A stretch of 64,000 bases of DNA from Parapedobacter soli (GTDB lineage Bacteria > Bacteroidota > Bacteroidia > Sphingobacteriales > Sphingobacteriaceae). The stretch spans positions 1 through 64,000 of the forward strand of contig NZ_JAMXAY010000007.1 in the NCBI RefSeq assembly GCF_025460835.1, read 5' to 3'. Made by a program: the position numbers and the translations under genes. Positions 45,842 to 53,135 of this stretch are shown in pieces (position 1 is the stretch's first letter; each line of letters begins with the position of its first letter). The notes under the pieces were generated by a model. That model was not told the DNA's origin and ran no database searches. It was given only the letters and a program-made list of their open reading frames with translations.

Positions 45842-46486
45842 TCATTTCATCCGTTCCAGTAATTGCAAATATGTTTGGAAAACATTCTCCAGCAGGGTGT
45901 CTTGTTTAGCAATCGCCACTTGGCTGCACTTTTCTGCGATATGCTTAAAGTGACTGGTAATATGCAGCGAACACAGGCCGTGGACCACACTCCAGGAAAG
46001 CATCGCCATTTCCTCGGCATTCATATCTCCAAAATAACCCCTGGCTTTACACCCCTCTACCGTCTGTATCAACCCATCGAATACCCGCTCGCCTTCCGGC
46101 CATTCCTCTTCCGGATGGTGGGCTTGCAAATACTGCATAGGCTCTTTCATGATGAACATCAACTCATAGAAGTCAGGGTGATCCACAGCAAATTGAATGT
46201 ACCCGCGCCCCATAGCTTTGAGCCGTTCAAACGGATCATCCACATATTCCAACGTCGAGAAACGCTCGCGCAACAACCCAAATCCTTCTTGATGCAATGC
46301 GTAGGCTATATCGGTCTTATCTTTGTAATATAAGTAAATGGTAGTCGGACTGAATTCGATCTCCGCAGCGATTTTGCGGATCGAGGTGGCCTCATACCCC
46401 TTGGTTATAAACAACTTCTTTGCGGCTTCCAGGATCCTTGCTTTGAGGTCCTCCTTATGCCGCCCTTTCCTTTCTTTGATTCCCAT
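45842..46486 (-). CDS. TetR-family transcriptional repressor of the efflux operon
   Basis: 214 residues. N-terminal helix-turn-helix of the TetR type (ARILEAAKKLFITKGYEATSIRKIAAEIEFSPTTIYLYYKDK). The all-helical ligand domain with PMQYLQAHHPEEEWPEGERV has many aromatic residues and resembles regulators of multidrug pumps. It is transcribed together with or just before tolC, adaptor and permease. Matching palindromes in its own promoter and before tolC suggest autoregulation and pump control, released by an unknown ligand. Confidence 0.92.
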   Translation of the reverse strand: MGIKERKGRHKEDLKARILEAAKKLFITKGYEATSIRKIAAEIEFSPTTIYLYYKDKTDIAYALHQEGFGLLRERFSTLEYVDDPFERLKAMGRGYIQFAVDHPDFYELMFIMKEPMQYLQAHHPEEEWPEGERVFDGLIQTVEGCKARGYFGDMNAEEMAMLSWSVVHGLCSLHITSHFKHIAEKCSQVAIAKQDTLLENVFQTYLQLLERMK

Positions 46487-46503
46487 TGTCTTTGATTACC
46501 ACG

Positions 46504-46534
46504 CAAAGGTACTTAACACTGTTAATCAATCAAA
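46504..46534 (-). promoter_or_regulatory. tetR promoter with embedded operator
   Basis: Minus strand: TTTG (46534-46531), exactly 19 bp, TACCTTTG (46511-46504), a perfect Bacteroidota promoter. The palindrome TTAACACTGTTAA (46513-46525) fills most of the spacer, an ideal place for a repressor. Confidence 0.8.
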
Positions 46535-46660
46535 GATATATTTATATTTTTTCACTAATGGAGCACAGCGTCCACCTATTGGAGACCACCCGAACGTATG
46601 AAACGAAGTGCTTTTTCCGTCTATTGAACGGAACTGAACAACAAAAAAAGAATATCATTC

Positions 46661-46709
46661 TACATACTGGTATGTAATTTGAACATCATTCTAATATTTA
46701 TTATATTTG
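46661..46709 (+). promoter_or_regulatory. Promoter and candidate operator of the Lrp/AsnC gene
   Basis: TTTG at 46678-46681, 20 bp, TATATTTG at 46702-46709, a full consensus promoter; the ATG is at 46717. Directly upstream is TACATAC-TG-GTATGTA (46661-46676), seven-base perfect arms. ATCATTCTA occurs twice, 31 bp apart (46654 and 46685). Lrp-type regulators commonly bind such arrays at their own promoters. Confidence 0.6.
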
Positions 46710-46716
46710 CAGAATA

Positions 46717-47193
46717 ATGAACACAATCGAATACAATCTGGATCAGACCGACTACGCTATCCTGCGATTGCTGCAGGAAAATGCCCGCATCAGCAATGCG
46801 GATATCGCCCGGGAGGTCGGGATGGCTCCATCTGCAATCCTCGAGCGCATCAAGAAGCTCGAACAAAAGGGGGTGATTTTACAGTACCGCGCCAAAATCA
46901 ATCCGGCAGCGCTGGACCAGACGTTGCTTTCTTTCATTTTCATCCGTGCGGCTGATGGAATTGGGTGTGCTGCAACCGGAAAGGCATTGGCAGCGATCCC
47001 CGAAGTGCAGGAGGTACATGACATCGCCGGCGACGACGGCTACCTCGTAAAGGTCCGCACTGCCGATTCGGCTGGCTTGGTAGCACTCATGCGCGATTCG
47101 TTTGCTAAAATACCGAGCATCATTTCAACCCGCACAACCATTGTATTGGAAACGGTTAAAGAAGAACAGCAGTTGGTAATCCCTGAAGGGTAA
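46717..47193 (+). CDS. Lrp/AsnC-family transcriptional regulator
   Basis: 158 residues. N-terminal winged helix-turn-helix (LDQTDYAILRLLQENARISNADIAREVGMAPSAILERIKKLEQKGVI) followed by the RAM ligand-binding domain (about 70-150, VQEVHDIAGDDGYLVKVRTAD and the closing STRTTIVLETVKEEQQL). These octameric regulators respond to amino acids. An EamA exporter follows 47 bp downstream in the same direction and is a plausible target. Palindrome and promoter upstream suggest autoregulation. Confidence 0.93.
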   Translation: MNTIEYNLDQTDYAILRLLQENARISNADIAREVGMAPSAILERIKKLEQKGVILQYRAKINPAALDQTLLSFIFIRAADGIGCAATGKALAAIPEVQEVHDIAGDDGYLVKVRTADSAGLVALMRDSFAKIPSIISTRTTIVLETVKEEQQLVIPEG

Positions 47194-47240
47194 TTGATGG
47201 TGGGTCGCTTATAGTGGATAATTAATAGTTGAGAAAGGAC

Positions 47241-48317
47241 ATGGCAATAGGAGTTAAAAAGGACAGGCAATTCCAGGCGAAAGTTATCGTGGCATTCGCC
47301 ATGATTTACGTCGTATGGGGATCTACGTTCTTTTTTATCCATAAAGCATTGGCTGGTTTCCAACCGTTCCTTCTTGGAGCCATCCGGTTCAGCACAGCGG
47401 GACTATTGCTGTTGGGCTGGTGCTATTTTAGAGGATACCGGATACTCCATAAACCGACGATCTTACGTGCGGCACTGATGGGGCTGCTGCTACTCTATAT
47501 AGACAATGGCATCATCATCTGGGTCGAACAATTCATGCCAAGCGGACTCGTCGCCATCATGTCGGCTTCCGCAGCCATCTGGTTCATTGTACTCGACAAA
47601 CCCAACTGGAAAACTAATTTCCATAACCTCCCCACGGTAATCGGCCTGTTCATGGGTTTTTTCGGTGTGGTCATGCTGTTCGGCGACCGCATTGCACAGG
47701 CTTTTGATGCCTCCGAGCGGCAGGCCAACATACTGGGCATGTTATTGCTATTGCTTGGAGCATTATCGTGGACCATAGGCTCACTGTATTCCAAATACTA
47801 CGGAAATTCAAAAGGGAGAGAGAAGCACAACAGCATGGTCAGCACAGCCTGGCAAATGCTCATTGCTGGGATAGCATTCACCCTTACTGCCGCCGTCCGT
47901 GGCGAAATAGCCGGCTTCCAAGCGGAAAACGTCCCCGCCTCCGCTTGGTGGGCCATCATCTACTTAATCTTCATGGGTTCCATCGTTTCCTATAGTTCCT
48001 ATATCTGGCTGCTTCAGGTCCGCCCGGCTACGGAAGTAAGCACCCATACCTATGTAAATCCCATTGTCGCCGTATTGCTGGGCGCCTGGTTTGCACATGA
48101 AACGGTGACCGACTCTCAGATTGTGGCCCTGACTGTTATCCTTGGAAGCGTGCTGCTGATCAACTGGAATGCGTATAACCTCTCTTCCCTGTTCAACAGG
48201 CGCAAGAAGCGGTTTGCCCGGCTCCGTGAAAAAGCACGTACCCGCTCGAAAATCCGTGCTTCCATCCCCACCCCGTCTGACGGCAGAGCAATGGACAAGG
48301 CAAAAGGTAAGCTTTAA
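47241..48317 (+). CDS. EamA-family (DMT) transporter, probable metabolite exporter
   Basis: 358 residues from ATG 47241; a TTG 12 bp upstream is possible. Two EamA repeats of five helices (about 15-150 and 165-310): first helix AFAMIYVVWGSTFFFIHKAL with the conserved WGS, GPFLLGAIRF-like segment FQPFLLGAIRFSTAGLLL, second repeat PASAWWAIIYLIFMGSIVSY. A basic tail follows. Adjacent to an Lrp/AsnC regulator, as are many amino acid exporters of this family; substrate unproven. Confidence 0.9.
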   Translation: MAIGVKKDRQFQAKVIVAFAMIYVVWGSTFFFIHKALAGFQPFLLGAIRFSTAGLLLLGWCYFRGYRILHKPTILRAALMGLLLLYIDNGIIIWVEQFMPSGLVAIMSASAAIWFIVLDKPNWKTNFHNLPTVIGLFMGFFGVVMLFGDRIAQAFDASERQANILGMLLLLLGALSWTIGSLYSKYYGNSKGREKHNSMVSTAWQMLIAGIAFTLTAAVRGEIAGFQAENVPASAWWAIIYLIFMGSIVSYSSYIWLLQVRPATEVSTHTYVNPIVAVLLGAWFAHETVTDSQIVALTVILGSVLLINWNAYNLSSLFNRRKKRFARLREKARTRSKIRASIPTPSDGRAMDKAKGKL

Positions 48318-48390
48318 TGATTAATTTTAACACCAGAATGCCTACCTTTACCTCGTCCGTTGCTGCAATGCCAATGGTCCATTAACACGC

Positions 48391-49158
48391 ATGAAGTATT
48401 ACAAGATCCGGAGTTACCTCACCCTGTTAGCTGCAACCATCTGCCTTATTGGCGCCTCCTGCAGCAAGTATTTCGTACCACGCGGGCAAGCTGCTTACAC
48501 CAGATTACAGATAGACAGCACCATCATTGCCGATTCGTCGTATGTAGCGTTCTACATGCCTTATAAGCAACAATTGGAAGCAGAGATGGACCGGGTGGTG
48601 GGCCGTGCAGCCATCGACCTCACCAAACCCAATGATACGCCCGAAACATTGCTAGGGAATTTCTTCGCCGACGCACTGTTGGCCGAGGCCCGGAAGCAGG
48701 ATCCCGAAGCGGCTTTCTCGTTCGGCACGAAAGGGGGCCTCCGTATCGAACTGCAGCAGGGCCCCATTACCATCGGCAACCTGTTTGAACTCATGCCGTT
48801 TGAAAACGAAATCGTCATATTGGAGCTTACCGGCGAAAGCGTACAAGACCTAGCGCGGTTCATTGCCACCACAGGTGGGCAACCGGTGTCGAGCATCAGC
48901 ATGGAAATAAGCGGCAGCAAGGCCACCAACATCCGAATCGGCGGGGAGCCGTTGGATCCAAACCGCACCTATAAATTGGTCACCTATGACTACCTAGCGA
49001 ACGGGGGCGACAATTCACGTGGACTAGACAACCCGGTAAGCCGCATGAACCTCGGTATAAAAGTGCGCGAAGCATTGATTGATTATGTTCGCGAGCACGC
49101 ACAAGCAGGCAAAGACATCAATACGCAACTCGATGGAAGAATCACTCATAATAAATAG
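48391..49158 (+). CDS. 5'-nucleotidase C-terminal domain lipoprotein
   Basis: 255 residues. Lipobox LIGASC. The body corresponds to the C-terminal substrate-binding domain of UshA-type 5'-nucleotidases: NFFADALLAEARKQDPEAAFSFGTKGGLR, GPITIGNLFELMPFENEIV, and YKLVTYDYLANGGDNS. It lacks the metal-binding N-terminal domain, which is encoded by the next gene overlapping its end by 26 bp. The two products probably act together in hydrolysing nucleotides in the periplasm. Confidence 0.9.
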   Translation: MKYYKIRSYLTLLAATICLIGASCSKYFVPRGQAAYTRLQIDSTIIADSSYVAFYMPYKQQLEAEMDRVVGRAAIDLTKPNDTPETLLGNFFADALLAEARKQDPEAAFSFGTKGGLRIELQQGPITIGNLFELMPFENEIVILELTGESVQDLARFIATTGGQPVSSISMEISGSKATNIRIGGEPLDPNRTYKLVTYDYLANGGDNSRGLDNPVSRMNLGIKVREALIDYVREHAQAGKDINTQLDGRITHNK

Positions 49159-50098
49159 GCGTAATTTCCTGAAGCAGGCCGGCGTATTTGCAGCTGTTTC
49201 TGCTATGGGGGGAATCCCTTCAATGGCGCTGGCCAATGACGAACACGTTTCCCTCACCATCTTGCACACCAACGATGTGCACAGCCGTATCGAGCCTTTC
49301 CCGATGGATGGCTCACACAATCAGGGTCTGGGTGGCGTAGCCCGCCGCGCAACGTTGGTAGAGCGGATACGCAGTGAACAACGCAACGTGCTGCTGCTCG
49401 ATGCAGGCGACATGGTACAGGGCACACCTTATTTCAACCTCTTTGGCGGCAAGGTCGAACTGGAGCTGATGAGCAAAATGGGATACGATGCCGGAACGTT
49501 CGGCAACCATGAGTTTGACAATGGGCTGGAGGGCCTCGCTGCCATGCTTCCTTATGCCAACTTCCCTTTCCTGACCGCCAATTATGATTTCAGCGACACC
49601 ATAATCAACGGACAGACACGCGACTACATCATTTTCAAAAAACAGGGCCTTCGTATCGGTGTTTTCGGGCTTGGCATCCGGTTGGCAGGACTGGTCGATC
49701 CCACGCGCTGCCGCGGCGTACGCTACCTCGACCCAATCATCGTGGCCAACGAAATTGCCGGCCGCCTCAAGAATGATCATAAATGCAGCTTGGTCATTTG
49801 CCTTTCACATCTGGGTTACCAATATAGAGACAACAAGGTGTCCGACCGTGTGCTGGCGGCCAACACCCGCTTCATCGACCTCATCATCGGCGGGCATACC
49901 CATACGTTTATGCCCGAGCCCGAACTGATCCGCAACCTCAATGGCCGCACAACCGTCATCAACCAGGTTGGGTTTGCAGGTATCAACCTCGGCCGGTTGG
50001 ATTATGAGTTCGAGCGGAAATCAGGGAAGGCTTCGTTGGTGACCGCCGGCAGGTATGAAATCTCCGTTCGGGAACGTTCCTTAATCAAACATGGATAG
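49133..50098 (+). CDS. Metallophosphatase (5'-nucleotidase N-terminal domain), Tat-exported
   Basis: 321 residues from MEESLIINRRNFLKQAG, a twin-arginine signal (RRNFLK). The calcineurin-like metal site is complete: LHTNDVHS, DAGDMVQG, GTFGNHEFDNG, ICLSHLGY and GGHTHTF. The frame runs 18 codons further upstream inside the previous gene, but the Tat signal marks the start. It overlaps the C-terminal-domain gene and is translationally coupled. Exported folded with its metals, it would need the partner for substrate binding. Confidence 0.92.
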   Translation: MEESLIINRRNFLKQAGVFAAVSAMGGIPSMALANDEHVSLTILHTNDVHSRIEPFPMDGSHNQGLGGVARRATLVERIRSEQRNVLLLDAGDMVQGTPYFNLFGGKVELELMSKMGYDAGTFGNHEFDNGLEGLAAMLPYANFPFLTANYDFSDTIINGQTRDYIIFKKQGLRIGVFGLGIRLAGLVDPTRCRGVRYLDPIIVANEIAGRLKNDHKCSLVICLSHLGYQYRDNKVSDRVLAANTRFIDLIIGGHTHTFMPEPELIRNLNGRTTVINQVGFAGINLGRLDYEFERKSGKASLVTAGRYEISVRERSLIKHG

Positions 50099-50121
50099 CG
50101 CAGACCCGTGGTATCCGCGGT

Positions 50122-50943
50122 CTATTTCAGCAACGAGTTCTTTTCTTTGGCAAACAATTGGTATACTTTCTTATCTACCCATGCCGGCAATAGTTTATTC
50201 ATCAGCACAGCCAGTTTGCCCTGACGGGTCATCACCAGTGTGCGTTTGCGCCCGATTACGCCCTGCACAATCCGGTCGGCGACTTCCTCCGCTGTCATCA
50301 TCTTCCCTTCATCCATACTGGTTTCGCCGTGCGCCTCGCCCGCCGCGTCCAATGCAGTTGCCCGGATACCGGATGCTGTAAACCCCGGGCAAGCAAGCAT
50401 CACATGCAGGCCGGTTTTCAGGTTCTCTACCCGCAATGACTCCATAAATCCGTGGATGGCGAATTTGGAGGCCGAATAACCCGTACGGCCCGGCAGTCCG
50501 CGATAGCCGGCAATCGACGACACGGCCACGACGGAGCCGTTACTGCGCAGCAACTCCCCTATTGCATATCTGGTGCAGTAAACCGTACCCCAGAAATTGA
50601 CATCCATCAGCCGGTGCAATACCGCCAGGTCCAAATCGGCAAACAACGCCCGCATACTGATACCGGCATTGTTGACCAACACATCGATACCGCCAAAAGT
50701 AGCCACTGCCTGTTGTATGAGGCTTCTGCAATCTGCCTCATTGGCCACATCGCACTGTACCGCCACCGCACGGATTCCGTATTCTTTCTCAAGTGAGTGC
50801 GCCAGCGTACATAAATCAACATAGCGCCGTGCTGCCAGTACCAAATTAGCCCCGTGACGCGCAAATGCAGCAGCGCATGCCCAGCCTATACCGGACGACG
50901 CACCGGTGATGATGACCGTTTTGTTACGCAATGCTCCGTTCAT
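50122..50943 (-). CDS. Short-chain dehydrogenase/reductase
   Basis: 273 residues. Classical SDR: cofactor motif TGASSGIG near residue 13, NNAG at about 90, catalytic Ser in [12 protein letters not shown] and YxxxK in YSASKFA. After the core a C-terminal part ([28 protein letters not shown]) is typical of the DltE/YqjQ-like group. It starts within the last 20 bp of recR. Substrate unknown; NADP preference is possible given the basic ARR at the end of the second strand. Confidence 0.9.
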   Translation of the reverse strand: MNGALRNKTVIITGASSGIGWACAAAFARHGANLVLAARRYVDLCTLAHSLEKEYGIRAVAVQCDVANEADCRSLIQQAVATFGGIDVLVNNAGISMRALFADLDLAVLHRLMDVNFWGTVYCTRYAIGELLRSNGSVVAVSSIAGYRGLPGRTGYSASKFAIHGFMESLRVENLKTGLHVMLACPGFTASGIRATALDAAGEAHGETSMDEGKMMTAEEVADRIVQGVIGRKRTLVMTRQGKLAVLMNKLLPAWVDKKVYQLFAKEKNSLLK

Positions 50944-51538
50944 AAGGTACCCGCGTAGCGATTGAGCGACCCAAAGTCACCTCATCGACGTATTCCAATT
51001 CACCGCCGAAGGAAATCCCCCTGGCAATGGTACTGATCTGCACACCGAAGTCTTTGAGTTTCTTGTACAGGTAAAAAATAGTGGTATCACCCTCCATCGT
51101 GGCACTCAGGGCTACGATAACCTCCCGCACCCCTCCTGCTTCCACCCGTTTCACCAGGCTGTCTATTTGTAAATCAGATGGCCCAACACCATCCATAGGC
51201 GAAATAAGTCCACCCAGCACATGGTACACGCCATGATACTGGTCGGTATTCTCAATAGCCATCACATCCCGGGTATCTTCCACCACGCATATCAGTGCGC
51301 CGTCTCTTTTATGCGAAGCACAGATTTCACAGACAGCTGTATCCGAAACATTGTGGCACGTTGTACAGTACCGGATTTCCCGCTTCAACCGATCGAGTGC
51401 CTCGGTGAACCGTGACACCTCGGCCTCGGGCTGGCTCAGGAGATGCAGCACCAGCCGCAAGGCTGTTTTCTGACCTACCCCCGGCAGACGGCCAAATTCT
51501 GCAACAGCTTGTTCCAGTAGTTTGGAAGAAAAATTCAT
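50924..51538 (-). CDS. recR: Recombination mediator protein RecR
   Basis: 204 residues from [10 protein letters not shown], the usual length and N-terminus; the frame extends nine codons further. Helix-hairpin-helix ([20 protein letters not shown]), four-Cys zinc motif ([19 protein letters not shown]), Toprim domain ([38 protein letters not shown]) and the C-terminal [21 protein letters not shown]. RecR acts with RecO and RecF in loading RecA at gaps. The downstream SDR overlaps by 20 bp. Confidence 0.96.
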   Translation of the reverse strand: MNFSSKLLEQAVAEFGRLPGVGQKTALRLVLHLLSQPEAEVSRFTEALDRLKREIRYCTTCHNVSDTAVCEICASHKRDGALICVVEDTRDVMAIENTDQYHGVYHVLGGLISPMDGVGPSDLQIDSLVKRVEAGGVREVIVALSATMEGDTTIFYLYKKLKDFGVQISTIARGISFGGELEYVDEVTLGRSIATRVPYERSIA

Positions 51539-51542
51539 AACG

Positions 51543-51550
51543 CAAAGGTA
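51543..51550 (-). promoter_or_regulatory. -7 promoter element of recR
   Basis: TACCTTTG on the minus strand, a perfect TAnnTTTG match four bases before the ATG, so the message would be nearly leaderless. It supports the start at 51538. No strong -33. Confidence 0.45.
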
Positions 51551-51616
51551 CTTTTTTTCCCACACAACGGCCTTTACCTGAAAAATATTACATTAGCAGA
51601 AATCAAAAAAGCAGTT

Positions 51617-52327
51617 ATGGCAAGAACACGGGAAGATAAAATAATGCGGGCTTTCGAGAACAAAACCTGGCAGGAAATCAAAGTGAAGGATTCGTGGCAG
51701 ATTTTCAAGATCATGGCCGAGTTTGTGGACGGATTCGAGAAACTGGCCAAGATCGGCCCCTGTGTATCCATGTTTGGGTCGGCCCGGACGGCGCAGGACC
51801 ATAAAAACTACAAGCTTGCCGAGGACATCGCCCGACTGCTTACCGAACGGGGTTATGGTGTCGTATCAGGCGGCGGACCGGGCATCATGGAGGCTGCCAA
51901 TAAAGGTGCATACGAAGCTGGAGGAAAATCGGTCGGCATTAATATCGAACTGCCTTTCGAGCAATTCCACAATCCTTACATCGACCGCGACAAACTGCTC
52001 CAATTCAACTACTTTTTCGTGCGCAAAGTCATGTTCATGAAGTATTCCCAGGGGTTTATCGTTTTACCCGGCGGATTCGGCACCATGGACGAGCTTTTTG
52101 AAGCGATTACGTTGATTCAAACTGGAAAAATTGCCCGGTTTCCGATTGTACTCGTTGGCCAGGAATACTGGGGTGGACTTTTTGATTGGGTCAAAAAAAG
52201 AATGCTTGAAGAAGGCAACATCAGTCCGGAAGACCTCAATCTCTACCGGTTGGTGGACACCGCCGAAGAGGCTGCCGGCCATATCTTTCGGTTTTATGAT
52301 AAGTATTTGCTTAAGCCGAATTTTTAA
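51617..52327 (+). CDS. LOG-family nucleotide phosphoribohydrolase
   Basis: 236 residues. Rossmann-like LOG fold with the two signature motifs SGGGPGIMEAANKGA and PGGFGTMDELFE. These cytosolic enzymes remove the base from nucleoside 5'-monophosphates (cytokinin-type or AMP). The N-terminal 45 residues are a charged extension (KIMRAFENKTWQEIKVKD). It stands alone between recR and the toxin-antitoxin pair. Confidence 0.9.
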   Translation: MARTREDKIMRAFENKTWQEIKVKDSWQIFKIMAEFVDGFEKLAKIGPCVSMFGSARTAQDHKNYKLAEDIARLLTERGYGVVSGGGPGIMEAANKGAYEAGGKSVGINIELPFEQFHNPYIDRDKLLQFNYFFVRKVMFMKYSQGFIVLPGGFGTMDELFEAITLIQTGKIARFPIVLVGQEYWGGLFDWVKKRMLEEGNISPEDLNLYRLVDTAEEAAGHIFRFYDKYLLKPNF

Positions 52328-52364
52328 GTGAGGATTGCAATGATTTGATCGGAAGAATAACTAC

Positions 52365-52625
52365 TCAGATATAATGCCCTTTTAACGAAAAGACATATAC
52401 AATATTGCCCCGCACCTCATAAACATAACGATGTTCTCGGTTAATTCGTCTTGACCATTTGCCGGCATATTGGTACTTAAGGGGTTCTGGTTTACCAATG
52501 CCTGAGAACGGATCCTGTAAAATGGCCTGGGTTAAGTCGGCAATACGCTTTGTGATTTTTTCATTGCCGCTTTTCTTCCATTCCTCCCATTCCTTAAATG
52601 CACGTCGGGTGAATTCTATTTCCAT
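52365..52625 (-). CDS. YoeB-type toxin (mRNA interferase)
   Basis: 86 residues with the Txe/YoeB pattern: FTRRAFKEWEEWKKSGNEKITKRIADL, DPFSGIGKPEPLKY, GKWSRRINREHRYVYEV and the C-terminal catalytic end KGHYI. YoeB enzymes cleave mRNA at the ribosome A site. The key Glu, Arg, His and Tyr positions appear present. The gene overlaps its upstream antitoxin by 10 bp. Confidence 0.92.
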   Translation of the reverse strand: MEIEFTRRAFKEWEEWKKSGNEKITKRIADLTQAILQDPFSGIGKPEPLKYQYAGKWSRRINREHRYVYEVRGNIVYVFSLKGHYI

Positions 52626-52813
52626 AGCTCGTCCAGTGTCATTTTCACTGTACGGCCCGCCTTAATATCCTCTTCGCCCTCCTTCATTTTCGCAACAAAA
52701 TCAGCGTTATAGGCTGTTTTGCTCTCCTCAAAATCAACCTTCAAAGCTTTCAGTATCGCCTTGATCGCCGTTAACTTTTCGCTAGTATCCGGATGTACGA
52801 TTAAATATCCCAT
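52616..52813 (-). CDS. Antitoxin of the YoeB-type pair (DUF2683-like)
   Basis: 65 residues, acidic (LKVDFEESKTAYNADFVAKMKEGEEDIKAGRTV). It precedes and overlaps the toxin gene, the standard order. The sequence is not a YefM/Phd fold; it looks like the short DUF2683 antitoxins of Bacteroidota, in which a C-terminal peptide neutralises the toxin. A -7 box TAAATTTG lies just before the ATG. Confidence 0.75.
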   Translation of the reverse strand: MGYLIVHPDTSEKLTAIKAILKALKVDFEESKTAYNADFVAKMKEGEEDIKAGRTVKMTLDELWK

Positions 52814-53135
52814 ACCGCAAATTTACAAAATTCTGCAATGATTTTCTGCTCTGCCACGCCCACCTTAACATTTAATATCGTTAATACCATCGTTAACTAT
52901 ATTATTTACGGTAGCTTTATAGCCAGTGCTTTAAGGCACCCAGCTGCGGTTGGAATGTTTTATTGTTATCTGAAGTGCACCAATTGCGCACTGACCTGCT
53001 ATTTTTTCAGTATAACCCACTATACACCAGACAATTATTCAGCATCACACAAAAGAGGTGAGACAAAATTTCCGATTATCCAATCAAATCCCCCGTGGTA
53101 TTTGTTTTGCGTATATGTCTGAAACAAATAAGAAG
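52814..53135. promoter_or_regulatory. Region between the toxin-antitoxin pair and clpB
   Basis: About 320 bp, AT-rich at the left. TAAATTTG at 52818-52825 (minus strand) is the -7 box of the antitoxin. ATCGTTAA occurs twice 12 bp apart (52877 and 52889), a possible regulator site for clpB. The open frame that runs into clpB from 53058 is not taken as coding. No gene seen. Confidence 0.35.

Noticed and set aside
50102-50123. Bidirectional terminator between the 5'-nucleotidase and SDR genes
   Set aside because: Only five base pairs form reliably and there is no T-run.
53058-53135. N-terminal extension of ClpB
   Set aside because: The extra residues are not conserved-looking; the family starts at [13 protein letters not shown].
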